DNA of 64,000 nt from Rurimicrobium sp040387755 (GTDB lineage Bacteria > Bacteroidota > Bacteroidia > Chitinophagales > Chitinophagaceae), in NCBI GenBank assembly GCA_040387755.1, contig JAZKDB010000002.1:1178001-1242000 (forward strand), read 5' to 3'. How positions within the stretch are numbered: position 1 is the first letter of the stretch; every line of letters starts with the position of its first letter. This document shows positions 1 through 10,003 of this stretch, piece after piece. The notes under the pieces are model-generated. The model ran no database searches, was not told where the DNA came from, and worked only from the letters and a program-made list of their open reading frames with translations. The position numbers were made by a program, and so were the translations under genes.

Positions 1-55
1 GCAAAAGATTTCATAGAATTATGTTGCTTTAATATTTATCAATTTACTAGTTGAA

Positions 56-2152
56 TTATTCTTCAATCATCTTCAAAAACTCATCTTCAGTCAATATTGT
101 TACTGTACCCAATTTTTTTGCCTTTTCCAGTTTCGAACCTGCATCTTCACCTACAATTAGGTAATTAAGTTTACTACTGACACCACCCAAAATCACAGCG
201 CCCTTCGCTTCAGCTTTTGCTTCTGCCTCACTCCGCTTCATTTGGGATAGCGTACCTGTAAATAAGAAAGTTTTCCCTTCAAATACACCTCCCTCACCAC
301 TTTGCTGTGGCTGGGTATTCTCCAAACTCAGGCCAAGCTCCTCCAACAAGTCAATAATATGCCTGTTCTCAGGCGAGGCAAAAAAGTGAACAATTGAGGC
401 CGCAACTTTTGGTCCCACATCATCCAATTGTTTTAATTTTTCCTCATCCCAATCATAAAAATCGCGCAGGTGGCTAACTGTCCGTGCCAGATTTTTGGCT
501 GTAGTTTCGCCAACATGACGGATACCCAGGCCGAAAATCAAACGGGATAAAGGTTGCTTTTTCGAAGCTTCTATAGCAGTTTGTAAATTATTGATAGACT
601 TCTCTTTGAAGCCTTCCATTTGTGCCACTCTCAACCAATCCAAACGGTATAAATCAGGAATGCTTTTGAGCAAACCTAAATCAAAAAATTTCTGCACATT
701 TGATTCTCCCATTCCTCTGATGTCCATCGCATCCTTGCTGCAAAAATGCAGGATACGCTCTACCACCTGTGCAGCACAGGCAATGTTGATACAACGCCAT
801 ACTGCTTCATCAGCTGGCTTCTCCAGTAATTCAGCACAGACAGGGCAATGTGTTGGAAACACAATTTCCTGTTCACTTCCATCACGCAATTCACTTAGTG
901 GCTTTACGATGTAAGGAATGACATCGCCAGCTCTTTCTACTAATACAGTATCACCAATATGAATGTCTTTTTCCCGCACAACATCTTTATTAAACAAGGA
1001 AATAGAACTTACCATAGCGCCACCAATATTCACAGCATCTATTTTGGCCACAGGAGTTATGGAGCCAGTTCTTCCGACCTGAAATTCTACATTCCTCAGT
1101 TTACTGGTTGCTTGACGCGCTTTAAATTTATATGCTACTGCCCAGCGTGGATGATGGGCCGTCATTCCCATTTTTTCCTGTTGTATCAGACTGTTTACCT
1201 TAATGACTAAACCGTCAATCTCGTATGGCAAATCGTCTCTTCGCTGCTCAAAATCGGCACAAAACTGTATCACCTCATCAATATTTGTAAAGGTTTTCAA
1301 TTCTTTTGCCGGAGTGGGAAAGCCTAGCTGATAAAGCCATTGCAGCGAATCAAAATGTGTATTCAAAACGGACGGGTCTTCTTTTCCACTTTCAATACTT
1401 ACATCACTGATATGATATAATATGGCTGAGAGTTTTCTTTTAGCAACTTCATTTGGATCCAGCATTCGTAAAGTACCTGAAGCAGCATTACGTGGATTAG
1501 CCAATGGAGCCTGCCCATCATTTGCCCGTTGCCTATTAAGCTCTGCAAAAGTGTTTTTATGAATCACCACTTCACCACGAATCTCTATTTGCTGCACTCC
1601 GGATTGACCGAAGGCTGCAGACAAGGGTATTGATTTTATCTGTTTTACATTTGTGGTTATTTCCTCGCCCTGTACACCATCTCCACGGGTAGCAGCACGA
1701 ACCAGCTTCCCATTTTCGTATATCAGTGAAATACTGGCACCATCATATTTTGGTTCTACACAAAAAACAATGCGTTCTTCAGGAACCAAACCACTGCAAC
1801 GCTTGGCCCAATCTCTTAAATCATCGGCATTATAGGTGTTATCCAAACTCAACATGGGCACCAAATGGGCTACAGTAGGTAGCCTTTCCGAAATTCCATA
1901 CGCAACCCTCTGAGTTGGCGAATCTTCCTTTTGCAACTCAGGATGTGATTTTTCTATTTTTTTTAGCAAGGCAAAAAGCTGATCGTATTCAATATCAGCC
2001 AATACAGGTTCACTCTCTACATAATAGCGCCAATCAGCGTATAAAATAACTTCCCGGAGCTGAGAGGCAAGCTCAGAAAGCTCAACATCCTGATTATTTA
2101 AAATATCTTTTGCTAGTTGAAAAATTCTTTGCTGGTCTTGGTGTGTGTACAT
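56..2152 (-). CDS. ligA: NAD-dependent DNA ligase LigA
   Basis: This enzyme seals DNA nicks in replication and repair, using NAD+ to adenylate an active-site lysine. The 698-residue product has the full family layout. The nucleotidyltransferase domain carries the KYDG motif at about residues 135-138. An OB-fold follows, then a four-cysteine zinc finger (Cys436, 439, 454, 459), a helix-hairpin-helix region, and a C-terminal BRCT domain with an FTGTL motif. I placed the start at the ATG giving MYTHQDQQ. The open frame continues 15 codons further upstream, but that segment is unlike LigA N-termini. The gene is transcribed leftward and diverges from the small membrane protein to its right. Length and motifs are typical of the family. 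Confidence 0.97.
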   Translation of the reverse strand: MYTHQDQQRIFQLAKDILNNQDVELSELASQLREVILYADWRYYVESEPVLADIEYDQLFALLKKIEKSHPELQKEDSPTQRVAYGISERLPTVAHLVPMLSLDNTYNADDLRDWAKRCSGLVPEERIVFCVEPKYDGASISLIYENGKLVRAATRGDGVQGEEITTNVKQIKSIPLSAAFGQSGVQQIEIRGEVVIHKNTFAELNRQRANDGQAPLANPRNAASGTLRMLDPNEVAKRKLSAILYHISDVSIESGKEDPSVLNTHFDSLQWLYQLGFPTPAKELKTFTNIDEVIQFCADFEQRRDDLPYEIDGLVIKVNSLIQQEKMGMTAHHPRWAVAYKFKARQATSKLRNVEFQVGRTGSITPVAKIDAVNIGGAMVSSISLFNKDVVREKDIHIGDTVLVERAGDVIPYIVKPLSELRDGSEQEIVFPTHCPVCAELLEKPADEAVWRCINIACAAQVVERILHFCSKDAMDIRGMGESNVQKFFDLGLLKSIPDLYRLDWLRVAQMEGFKEKSINNLQTAIEASKKQPLSRLIFGLGIRHVGETTAKNLARTVSHLRDFYDWDEEKLKQLDDVGPKVAASIVHFFASPENRHIIDLLEELGLSLENTQPQQSGEGGVFEGKTFLFTGTLSQMKRSEAEAKAEAKGAVILGGVSSKLNYLIVGEDAGSKLEKAKKLGTVTILTEDEFLKMIEE

Positions 2153-2233
2153 AAATACTTCGGAAAAATAAAACATTAAAAAAGCATCCCGCTGCAAAGT
2201 AAAGCTTGAAAATGAAATTAAACCTGCAAATTG

Positions 2234-2241
2234 TACTTTTG
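2234..2241 (+). promoter_or_regulatory. -7 promoter element (TACTTTTG)
   Basis: This matches the Bacteroidota -7 consensus TAnnTTTG and lies 17 bases before the ATG of the downstream membrane protein. The call rests on consensus match and position only. Confidence 0.45.
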
Positions 2242-2258
2242 AAACTCAAATTCAGATT

Positions 2259-2765
2259 ATGACTCGTAGATTCGACACCCAAATGGATAATGTTGTAAAA
2301 ATTATCACTACAATTATTCATTTTTCAATTTTACCAATACCTTTTTTTCTATATGCAAATTCGGGCTTTTACGATACCCTGATTCTGGTTTTACTTCTAG
2401 GAATAACATTTCTACTTGCTTTCCTCCTTCGACCTTTTGAGTATATGGTGGACGAAAACAAAATTGTCATTCGAAAGAACATTTTTGCAAAAAAAATTCC
2501 TTTTGAAAATATTGCTTCAATAACGACTGTAAATTATAAAGAGTTGAAAATCAGATTAAGATTATGGGGTTCCGGTGGTCTTTGGGGTTGGTTTGGTATT
2601 TTCCTTTCGGCTGAATATGGGAAAATCAATTTACAGATTACAGAAAAAAACAACTTGTTACTTATTACCACAAAGGACGATAAACATATTGTGCTTAGTC
2701 CCATTGAGCAAATCGAATTTGCAGAAACAGTAAAAAAACAGATCAAACTATTAAATAAAAACTAG
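2259..2765 (+). CDS. Small membrane protein with bacterial PH-like domain
   Basis: This is a 168-residue protein of unknown function. Residues about 15-60 form two closely spaced hydrophobic helices. They are followed by a soluble beta-rich region containing VDENKIVIRK and IPFENIASI, the pattern of bacterial PH-like (bPH) domains in which a membrane hairpin precedes the PH fold. A Gly/Trp-rich stretch (WGSGGLWGWFG) at about residues 104-114 is a likely loop at the membrane surface. It stands alone between divergent ligA and the TonB-receptor operon. The PH-like assignment is inferred from sequence pattern and the cellular role cannot be stated. Confidence 0.75.
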   Translation: MTRRFDTQMDNVVKIITTIIHFSILPIPFFLYANSGFYDTLILVLLLGITFLLAFLLRPFEYMVDENKIVIRKNIFAKKIPFENIASITTVNYKELKIRLRLWGSGGLWGWFGIFLSAEYGKINLQITEKNNLLLITTKDDKHIVLSPIEQIEFAETVKKQIKLLNKN

Positions 2766-2841
2766 TTTTTTCTACTATCACGCACTAAGTCGTGACTAAT
2801 CTGCGTTAATATTTTCTTTTGAGGGCTTGGCCCCTAATCCT

Positions 2842-2849
2842 TATCTTTG
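2842..2849 (+). promoter_or_regulatory. Promoter of envelope operon (TATCTTTG, with upstream TTG)
   Basis: TATCTTTG matches the Bacteroidota -7 element, and a TTG at 2819-2821 sits 20 bases upstream, close to the expected -33 spacing. It lies about 50 bases before the TonB-dependent receptor start and is the best-formed promoter in the window. Confidence 0.6.
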
Positions 2850-2901
2850 GCAGTCAATTTTTTAATAAAAAAAATATCAACGTTTCATAGCAAACATTTT
2901 T

Positions 2902-5247
2902 ATGCGCAAATTTTTAGTTTTTATAGCCCTTATCGGAAGTTTTAATATTTCACAGACAATAGCACAATCACTTACTACGGGTGGTGTAAAAGGTTTCGTA
3001 TACGAAAAAGGAACCGGAGAGGCCTTAAGCACAACCAACATTTTTGTAAAAGGGACTAAATATGGTGCCCAAACTGATGCTAATGGTTATTTCACTATCG
3101 GGCAACTTGAACCAGGTGTTTATACACTTTTTGCCACTTCATTTGGATATGATACTGCTTTTTCAACAGTAAAAATTGAAGCAGGAAATTTTGTAACTAA
3201 AAAATTCTATCTTGATAGTAAAGGTTTGGAATTAAAAAGTGTAGATGTCTCGGCACGTAAAATTCAAAAGACAACCCGTGTCAATATTGGTACTACCACC
3301 ATTACTCCCAAAGAAATTAAATTATTGCCCAGCTCTGGTGGAGAACCTGATTTGGCGCAATACCTGCAGGTAACTCCGGGCGTTACCTTCACCGGCGACC
3401 AAGGTGGACAATTATATATTCGTGGTGGCTCTCCCGTTCAAACAGGCATTTTATTAGATGGTATTACCATTTACAATCCCTTCCACTCTATAGGTTTATA
3501 CTCTGTATTTGAAACAGAAGCCATTCGTTCGGCAGACGTGTACACTGCAGGATTTAATGCAACCTATGGCAACAGAAGCTCTGCTATTCTTGATATCCAT
3601 ACCAAAGATGGTAACAACCAGCGCCTATCGGGAGTTTTTTCTGCATCACCTATAATGGTGCGCGGTATGCTGGAAGGACCATTAATGAAGCAAAAAAACC
3701 CGGAAGGAGGAAGTTCTACTTTCCTGATTTCTGCGAAACACAGCTACCTGAGTCAAACATCAAAAGCTATCTATAGTGGTTTGGGAGAGCAATTCAAGAA
3801 TGGACTACCGTTTGAATTTACCGATCTTTATGGTAAAGTTACTTTCAGTGGAAATAATGGTTCCAAATTCAATCTGTTCGGCTTCAATTTTAATGACAAA
3901 GCCAGCGTATTTAACAGTGCAGGTAATACAACTGCCACATTTGACTGGAAAGCATCTGGTGCAGGAACTACATTCGTGGTTTCACCAACTGGCTCCTCAT
4001 CTCTTATCAATGGTAAATTTGCCTACTCAACTTACAAAATCAATAATGAGGAAGTCAATTTTACACCAAGAAGCAGCAGCATTAATAATTTCGAAGGAGC
4101 AATAGACTTTACTTACTTCTTCCCTGGCTATAGCCAATTAAAATATGGTATTGAAGTAGCTGGTCAAAATACTAAATTGGATTATAAAAACTCATTAGGC
4201 AGTACTATTGTTCTTGACAGAAATAACACCACAGCATCTGCTTTTTTTGTGTACAAAAAGAATTTCAATCAGCGTTTTATTTTAGAACCCAGTATGCGCC
4301 TTCAATATTATTCTTCTCAAGGAGCAGTATCACCTGAGCCCAGAATAAATATGAAGTTTAATGTCAACAGCAACTTACGTTTTAAAGCTGCCGCTGGTTT
4401 ATACTCTCAAAACATTGTTGGTATTAAGTCTGACCGCGACGTAGTTAATTTCTTTAATGGTTTTGTATTAAGCCCGGATCAGACAATTATGAATACTGAC
4501 CGACAAAATGTAGCTACCAATCTTGAAAAAGCGCAGCATTTGGTTGCGGGTGTGGAATTTGACATTCAGGATGTTGAGTTCAACATCGAACCTTGGTATA
4601 AGAATTTTTCGCAAATCATTCAGCTCAACAGAACTAAAGGTGTCAATCCTGTAAGTATTGCAGATTTCCAGGCAGATAAAGGCAAAGCAGCTGGTATTGA
4701 CTTGTCTGCAAAATATGTCATTAAAAGAGTTTTCCTGTGGGGTGTAATTTCTTACCAAAAAATTCAATACACAACCCGTCTTGAGAATTTTGACTCTACC
4801 TATAGCACCCAGGTATATGCTCCTCCTTTTGACCGCCGTTTGAATATCAATCTTGTTGGTTCCTATACATTGGGCAAGAAAAAAGATTGGGAAATTTCGG
4901 CAAGATTCAACTACGGTTCAGCATTTCCTTTCACCCAGACACAAGCCTTTAATGAAAACGTAAACATTACCGGTGGCAGTATCAGCGCTAATCCTCTTAC
5001 CCAAAACGGGAGTATTAATACCATATACTCCAGCACCATCAATGGTGGACGTCTGACTGAATATCATCGTATGGATTTGTCTGTGAAGAAAACATTTAAA
5101 ATCAGCAACTTCTCTTCACTTGAATCGACATTCGCAATAACCAATGTTTACGATAGAAATAATATTTTTTATGTAAACAGATTGGACAATAAAGTTTATT
5201 ATCAACTTCCGGTTTTCCCAAGTTTGAATGTTTCCTGGCGCTTTTAA
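2902..5247 (+). CDS. TonB-dependent outer-membrane receptor
   Basis: This 781-residue protein should be an outer-membrane transporter or receptor energised by TonB. It has a Sec signal peptide (residues 1-22, ending IAQS). Residues about 25-115 are a carboxypeptidase-regulatory-like beta-sandwich, including VKGFVYEKGTGE and TDANGYFTIG. The plug domain (about 120-230) has the features YLQVTPGV, LYIRGGSP and LLDGITIYNP. The rest is beta-barrel, ending in WRF with the terminal aromatic typical of outer-membrane proteins. It is the first gene of a tight operon, 12 bases ahead of a large TPR gene. The substrate is unknown and no SusD partner is present. Confidence 0.92.
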   Translation: MRKFLVFIALIGSFNISQTIAQSLTTGGVKGFVYEKGTGEALSTTNIFVKGTKYGAQTDANGYFTIGQLEPGVYTLFATSFGYDTAFSTVKIEAGNFVTKKFYLDSKGLELKSVDVSARKIQKTTRVNIGTTTITPKEIKLLPSSGGEPDLAQYLQVTPGVTFTGDQGGQLYIRGGSPVQTGILLDGITIYNPFHSIGLYSVFETEAIRSADVYTAGFNATYGNRSSAILDIHTKDGNNQRLSGVFSASPIMVRGMLEGPLMKQKNPEGGSSTFLISAKHSYLSQTSKAIYSGLGEQFKNGLPFEFTDLYGKVTFSGNNGSKFNLFGFNFNDKASVFNSAGNTTATFDWKASGAGTTFVVSPTGSSSLINGKFAYSTYKINNEEVNFTPRSSSINNFEGAIDFTYFFPGYSQLKYGIEVAGQNTKLDYKNSLGSTIVLDRNNTTASAFFVYKKNFNQRFILEPSMRLQYYSSQGAVSPEPRINMKFNVNSNLRFKAAAGLYSQNIVGIKSDRDVVNFFNGFVLSPDQTIMNTDRQNVATNLEKAQHLVAGVEFDIQDVEFNIEPWYKNFSQIIQLNRTKGVNPVSIADFQADKGKAAGIDLSAKYVIKRVFLWGVISYQKIQYTTRLENFDSTYSTQVYAPPFDRRLNINLVGSYTLGKKKDWEISARFNYGSAFPFTQTQAFNENVNITGGSISANPLTQNGSINTIYSSTINGGRLTEYHRMDLSVKKTFKISNFSSLESTFAITNVYDRNNIFYVNRLDNKVYYQLPVFPSLNVSWRF

Positions 5248-5259
5248 GAATAATCACGA

Positions 5260-8200
5260 ATGGTATTGAAGAAAAAGAGTAATAAAATATTAAAAACCTT
5301 TGCTGTATTATCTCTTGCATTGGCAAGTCATAGTAATTCCTGGGCTCAAATTCATACTCCTTTTCTGAGCCATAATAATTGGCTTAATAGTGCAGAACTG
5401 CAATATGGGCAAAATCTTTATAATGCTGCCGGTTTATCTGCAGATAAGTATTTAAAGCATGATGCAGCTTACTTTTTAAACAATGATCCGGTTGTTCAAA
5501 AAGACAAGGCTGAATACATAAAAGCAATAGCGGGAATTGCCAATGGCTCTATTGAATCTGCAAATTTCGAAACCGTAAACCCTGTTTATAAGGAAAGAAC
5601 GGCTTTTGCAAAAGCTCAATATTATTTTCGTAAAAATCAATGGTCTTTAGCAATTCAGGAATATGAGCATGCTTCTATAGCTAATCTGACGAATAAAGAA
5701 ATTGCTGCATCAAAATTTGAACTTGCTTATTGCTATTTCAATAACAAACAATTTAATGAAGCAAAGGCTCTGCTGCTGAGTATTAAAGACCTCGGAGGCC
5801 CTTATGCCAACAGCGCTCATTATTATTTCGGATTATTATCTTACAATGAAAGTGATTATAAATCTGCCCTTCAAAGTTTCGAAAAAATAGAAACTATTAA
5901 AGGTTATCAGGATGTGGTACCTTACTACATTGCCGAGATTCATTATTTCGACGGTAACAGAACCAAAGCGCTACAAAAGGCTAAAGCAATCATCGGCAAT
6001 CCCGAAAAATCTTATTATCACAATGAGCTACACTTATTGGCAGCGCAATGTCTGTTTGAAGAAGAACAATATAAAGATGCCATTCCTTACTTTGAATTTT
6101 ATTACAAGAATGTAGACAAAATCAGAAAACAGGATTTGTATAAAATGGGCTATTGCTATTATGCCACTCAGCAATGGGATAAAGCAACAGAACCATTCAA
6201 ACAATTGAGCACCGTTCAGGATAATCTCGGGCAAAATGCCATGTACCTTTTGGGCGATTGCTATCTGAAAACAGATAACAAGCAAGGTGCAAAAAATGCG
6301 TTTACTATTTGTAGTGAAATGCCTTTTAATAATGAGCTTGCAGAACCGTCATTGCTGATATCAGGGAAACTGGCATTTGAACTTGGTTATGATAATGAAG
6401 GCAGCAATCAACTCCAAAAACTAATTTCCGATTTTCCACAATCCAAATACAAATCAGAAGCTACCAACATCCTTTCAGAACAGTTATTACAGTCTTCTAA
6501 CTATAGTGAGGCTTACCAAATGCTGCATAGCAGTGATGCACCTGACAAATTATTGCTTCAAAAAAGTGCCTACGGTTTTGCACTTCAAAATATGCAGCAA
6601 AATAATTGGGGTGGCGCAGAAAGACTGTTAAACGAATCGATTGAGAATGGTGCTGATAATAATTTTGAAGCGGCGGCTTTTTTCTGGAAAGCAGAGATTG
6701 ATTACCGTAACAAAAACTACACATCCGCTATTGAGAATGGCAAGAAATTTCTGGAAAAGAATACTACAAACGTAAGCAACATCAGCAATAATTCTACAGC
6801 CCAAAATGCCTTAATGACATTGGGCTATGCTTCATTAAATGCTCAGGATTTTACTGCAGCAAGAAATTATTTTGCTCAGGCTCAGGACAAAAAAACCAGT
6901 AGTTTTTACTCTGCAAAATTGGCTTCAGACGCTGCATTGCGTGAAGCTGATGCCGCATTTCTGGATAAAGATTATGCCAAAGCCAGCGAACTATACACCA
7001 AAACAATTGCCCAAAATGGCCATGATGCTGACTATGCCCGTTTTCAAAAAAGCACATTATTGGGTTTGCAGGGAAAATCGGCGGAGCAGGCAGATATTCT
7101 ATTACAAATTATAGCACAAAAAAATCCTGAATCGAAATACAAATATGAAGCTCATTATGCTTTGGGCGACCTGCATCTTGATGCAAATAAATATGAAGAT
7201 GCCATTAATCACTTTCAGAAAGTAAATGATAATACGGCAAAGCATCTTGCAGCCAAGGCGATGATGAAAATAGGATTCGCTTATCAGGAAGCAGATAACG
7301 ATGAGAAAGCGATTGAAACTTACAAAAAAGTAGTTCAGAATTATCCCAATTCAGATCAGCGAAACGGAGCTCTTGAAGCACTAAAAGATTTGTATGTAAG
7401 TAATAATAAGCCTAATGAATACGTGCGTTTACTAAAAGATAATGGCCTTAATGCAACAGACAATGCCGGTTTAGATTCATTATTCTACTCTGCAGCCGAA
7501 ACACAATATGCAGCCGGTAAATATGCAAAAGCAAGTGAAGCAATGAGCAATTACCTGCAGCAATATCCTCAAGGCATATTCAAAACAAAAGCCAATTTTT
7601 ATAAAGCCGAAAGCCATTATCAGCTTAAGGAATACGACTCCGCACTTAAAGGATATCAATTGGTCTTGTCAGAGTCATGGAGTGATTTCACCGAACCCTC
7701 TGCATTAAAAGCTTCGGCATTGGCAATGGCACAACACAATTACGCTGCAGCAGACCAATATTATAGCATGTTGCGCAATAGTGCTATTGGCAAAGACAAT
7801 TTAAAAATTGCGTATAAAGGCTTGATGCTTTCGGCCAAAAACCAAGACAAATTTGAGCAAAGCAGTAATTATGCGGACACTTTACTGACTATTCCGGAAC
7901 TGGATGAACAAAGCAAATATGAAGCCCTTATGGTAAAAGGCAACGCAGCTGTTCTGTCAAAAAAATATGATGAAGCAAGTAGCCTTTTTGACCAGCTAAG
8001 TAGAGCAACAAATATAGAAACTGTTGCCGAAGCTCATTATAAACTGGCGGAAATCCTAATGCTTCAAAACAAATTAACCGAAGCTGAAAGTGCCGCCAAT
8101 AAAGCGATTCAACAAAGCACAAACAGCAATTACTGGAATACAAAATCGTACCTCCTGATGGTAGATATTTTTATTGCTCAAAAAGATTATTTCAATGCGA

Positions 8201-8322
8201 AAGCTACCTTGCAAAGCATTATAAAAAATGTAAAATTTGAGGCTTTGAAAAAAGAAGCGACCACCAAACTCGAACAGGTAAAAACATTAGAGAAAGAGAA
8301 AAGTAAACTAAGCGAGGGATAA
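5260..8322 (+). CDS. Large periplasmic tetratricopeptide-repeat protein
   Basis: The 1020-residue protein has a signal peptide (about residues 1-29, ending SWAQ). After it come TPR-like helical repeats along nearly the whole length, with recurring patterns such as AYCYFNNKQFNEA, YYFGLLSYNESDY and LGDLHLDANKYEDA. It ends in a lysine-rich tail with no sorting domain, so it is probably periplasmic or membrane-associated rather than exported by T9SS. It lies 12 bases after the TonB receptor and 3 bases before an outer-membrane barrel gene, so the three are almost certainly cotranscribed. A role as a protein-interaction scaffold between envelope layers is inference. No enzymatic motif is visible. 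Confidence 0.88.
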   Translation: MVLKKKSNKILKTFAVLSLALASHSNSWAQIHTPFLSHNNWLNSAELQYGQNLYNAAGLSADKYLKHDAAYFLNNDPVVQKDKAEYIKAIAGIANGSIESANFETVNPVYKERTAFAKAQYYFRKNQWSLAIQEYEHASIANLTNKEIAASKFELAYCYFNNKQFNEAKALLLSIKDLGGPYANSAHYYFGLLSYNESDYKSALQSFEKIETIKGYQDVVPYYIAEIHYFDGNRTKALQKAKAIIGNPEKSYYHNELHLLAAQCLFEEEQYKDAIPYFEFYYKNVDKIRKQDLYKMGYCYYATQQWDKATEPFKQLSTVQDNLGQNAMYLLGDCYLKTDNKQGAKNAFTICSEMPFNNELAEPSLLISGKLAFELGYDNEGSNQLQKLISDFPQSKYKSEATNILSEQLLQSSNYSEAYQMLHSSDAPDKLLLQKSAYGFALQNMQQNNWGGAERLLNESIENGADNNFEAAAFFWKAEIDYRNKNYTSAIENGKKFLEKNTTNVSNISNNSTAQNALMTLGYASLNAQDFTAARNYFAQAQDKKTSSFYSAKLASDAALREADAAFLDKDYAKASELYTKTIAQNGHDADYARFQKSTLLGLQGKSAEQADILLQIIAQKNPESKYKYEAHYALGDLHLDANKYEDAINHFQKVNDNTAKHLAAKAMMKIGFAYQEADNDEKAIETYKKVVQNYPNSDQRNGALEALKDLYVSNNKPNEYVRLLKDNGLNATDNAGLDSLFYSAAETQYAAGKYAKASEAMSNYLQQYPQGIFKTKANFYKAESHYQLKEYDSALKGYQLVLSESWSDFTEPSALKASALAMAQHNYAAADQYYSMLRNSAIGKDNLKIAYKGLMLSAKNQDKFEQSSNYADTLLTIPELDEQSKYEALMVKGNAAVLSKKYDEASSLFDQLSRATNIETVAEAHYKLAEILMLQNKLTEAESAANKAIQQSTNSNYWNTKSYLLMVDIFIAQKDYFNAKATLQSIIKNVKFEALKKEATTKLEQVKTLEKEKSKLSEG

Positions 8323-8325
8323 ACT

Positions 8326-9957
8326 ATGAACAGGAAAAAAATCATTACTTCGAGCTTACTATTTATCACAACTTTTGATGGGTTTGCGCAGCAAAAGACT
8401 CTTGTTAATGATACAACCATTAAAGCAACAACTATTGAAATTACCCAGATTTATCAGCCCCAAATCAAACAGGCTGTGAAGGAAACCTATGCTCCAACAT
8501 TGCCTAAGGCAGAAAACAAAACACCCAGTTTTGAGTATACTGTACCCTCACAAACTCAAAACTACAGCTACAAACCTCTTCCACTCCAACCTTTGGCTTT
8601 CGGAAGTGACACTACACAACAAGGCTATAAAAATTATCTGAAATTAGGAGTGGGTAATCTTCGAACGATATTTGCAGATGCTGCTATTGGTAGTATGAAA
8701 GCTAAAAACTTCGCTTCCAACATACATTTGGGTTTGCTAAGCCAAAAAGGAGAACATAAGTACCAAAAGCAAACTGCCGCAATATTGGATGGACTGGGTA
8801 TTTATTCATTTAAAAAAGTAAAAGCAGCATTTGACCTCACGGCATCCCACCACAACTTCTTTCAATATGGATATGACGAAGCAACCCAACCTAGCAAAGT
8901 TGCTGATCGGCAGACATTAAGTGGCGGAAGATTTTCAGCAGCTTTATATGATATTAATTTTGACCATAACGGATTCAGGAAAAATGCTCAGGCTGGTATT
9001 TCTTTTTATACCGGAAATAATATCAACAATGAAATCAGCTTTTCAGCAAAAGCCGGTGCGGATAAATTTCTGGACAGTAACTGGACTGGCTATGTTGGCA
9101 TTGAAGCAGTTTCTACACAATTAAGCTCAGCTACTTATAATGTCTCTAATGGTTTTGCATCTTTACGCGTAGGTGCATCTTACGATAACAAAAATCTACT
9201 TTTCAGAGCTTATCTGGCACCAACTATCGGCCAAAATCAAAACTCCTTTTTGTTGAGTGATGTAGAACTGAGATTTAGAATTCCTAAAGCACAGGCCAGT
9301 ATTGGAGCTGGATTGAAAGGCTCTTTGACTCAAAATACCTACCAACAGTTGTTTCTAACCAACCCATATATCAGTCAGTTTACTTCGGTTCAAACTCATA
9401 GTAATGAGCTGTTTGGTTTTGTTGAAAAGGCAATCGGACATCACTTTACTTTCAATGGTAAACTTAGCTGGTGGCAATATGAAAACTTAGCTACTTTTTT
9501 GAATACCCCTCTTGCACAGGAAAAAATGATGGTTTACTATGTACCAAAAGCTAATGCTATTTCGGCTCAGATTGGATTGCGCTATCAGATTGGCAATAGT
9601 ATCTCTGTAGGAAGTCAATTACTATTCTTTAATTATAATAATATTGCCTTCAGCAAGCGCGTCTGGCATATGCCCTCTACCCGTCTCAATGGCGATTTCC
9701 TTTGGAATCCAATACCAGAGCTTTCTTTGACTGCATACATGTCGTATGTAGGTGGTAATTATGCATTAGATACCTCTTTGCAGGAAGTTAAATTAAAACC
9801 CTATATAGATTTGGGATTTGGATCCGAATATATTGTCATGAAAAAAATATCATTATTTTTGAACATAAACAATCTGTTGAATAATAAATATCAACGCTGG
9901 CAAGGCTATCAGGCTTTTGGTATAAATATATATGGTGGTGTGCGGCTGAAATTCTAA
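8326..9957 (+). CDS. Outer-membrane beta-barrel protein (TonB-receptor-like, no plug)
   Basis: This is a 543-residue predicted outer-membrane barrel. It has a signal peptide (about residues 1-21, ending GFAQ), then a proline-rich periplasmic segment (about 35-95, including PSFEYTVPSQ and YKPLPLQPLAFG). About 440 residues of alternating beta-strand pattern follow, ending VRLKF with a C-terminal phenylalanine. There is no plug domain or TonB-box-like region, so it may be a channel or structural porin. The last strands resemble TonB-receptor barrels. It begins 3 bases after the TPR stop codon, which suggests translational coupling and a shared complex. Its substrate is unknown. Confidence 0.85.
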   Translation: MNRKKIITSSLLFITTFDGFAQQKTLVNDTTIKATTIEITQIYQPQIKQAVKETYAPTLPKAENKTPSFEYTVPSQTQNYSYKPLPLQPLAFGSDTTQQGYKNYLKLGVGNLRTIFADAAIGSMKAKNFASNIHLGLLSQKGEHKYQKQTAAILDGLGIYSFKKVKAAFDLTASHHNFFQYGYDEATQPSKVADRQTLSGGRFSAALYDINFDHNGFRKNAQAGISFYTGNNINNEISFSAKAGADKFLDSNWTGYVGIEAVSTQLSSATYNVSNGFASLRVGASYDNKNLLFRAYLAPTIGQNQNSFLLSDVELRFRIPKAQASIGAGLKGSLTQNTYQQLFLTNPYISQFTSVQTHSNELFGFVEKAIGHHFTFNGKLSWWQYENLATFLNTPLAQEKMMVYYVPKANAISAQIGLRYQIGNSISVGSQLLFFNYNNIAFSKRVWHMPSTRLNGDFLWNPIPELSLTAYMSYVGGNYALDTSLQEVKLKPYIDLGFGSEYIVMKKISLFLNINNLLNNKYQRWQGYQAFGINIYGGVRLKF

Positions 9958-10003
9958 TTTCGCACTACTTATAAAATTCTTATAAAAGATTAAACAGAAA
10001 CGT

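Noticed and set aside
2094..2321. A 75-codon minus-strand frame across the ligA start region
   Set aside because: It overlaps ligA and the next gene in another frame, has no recognisable domain and lies over the promoter region.
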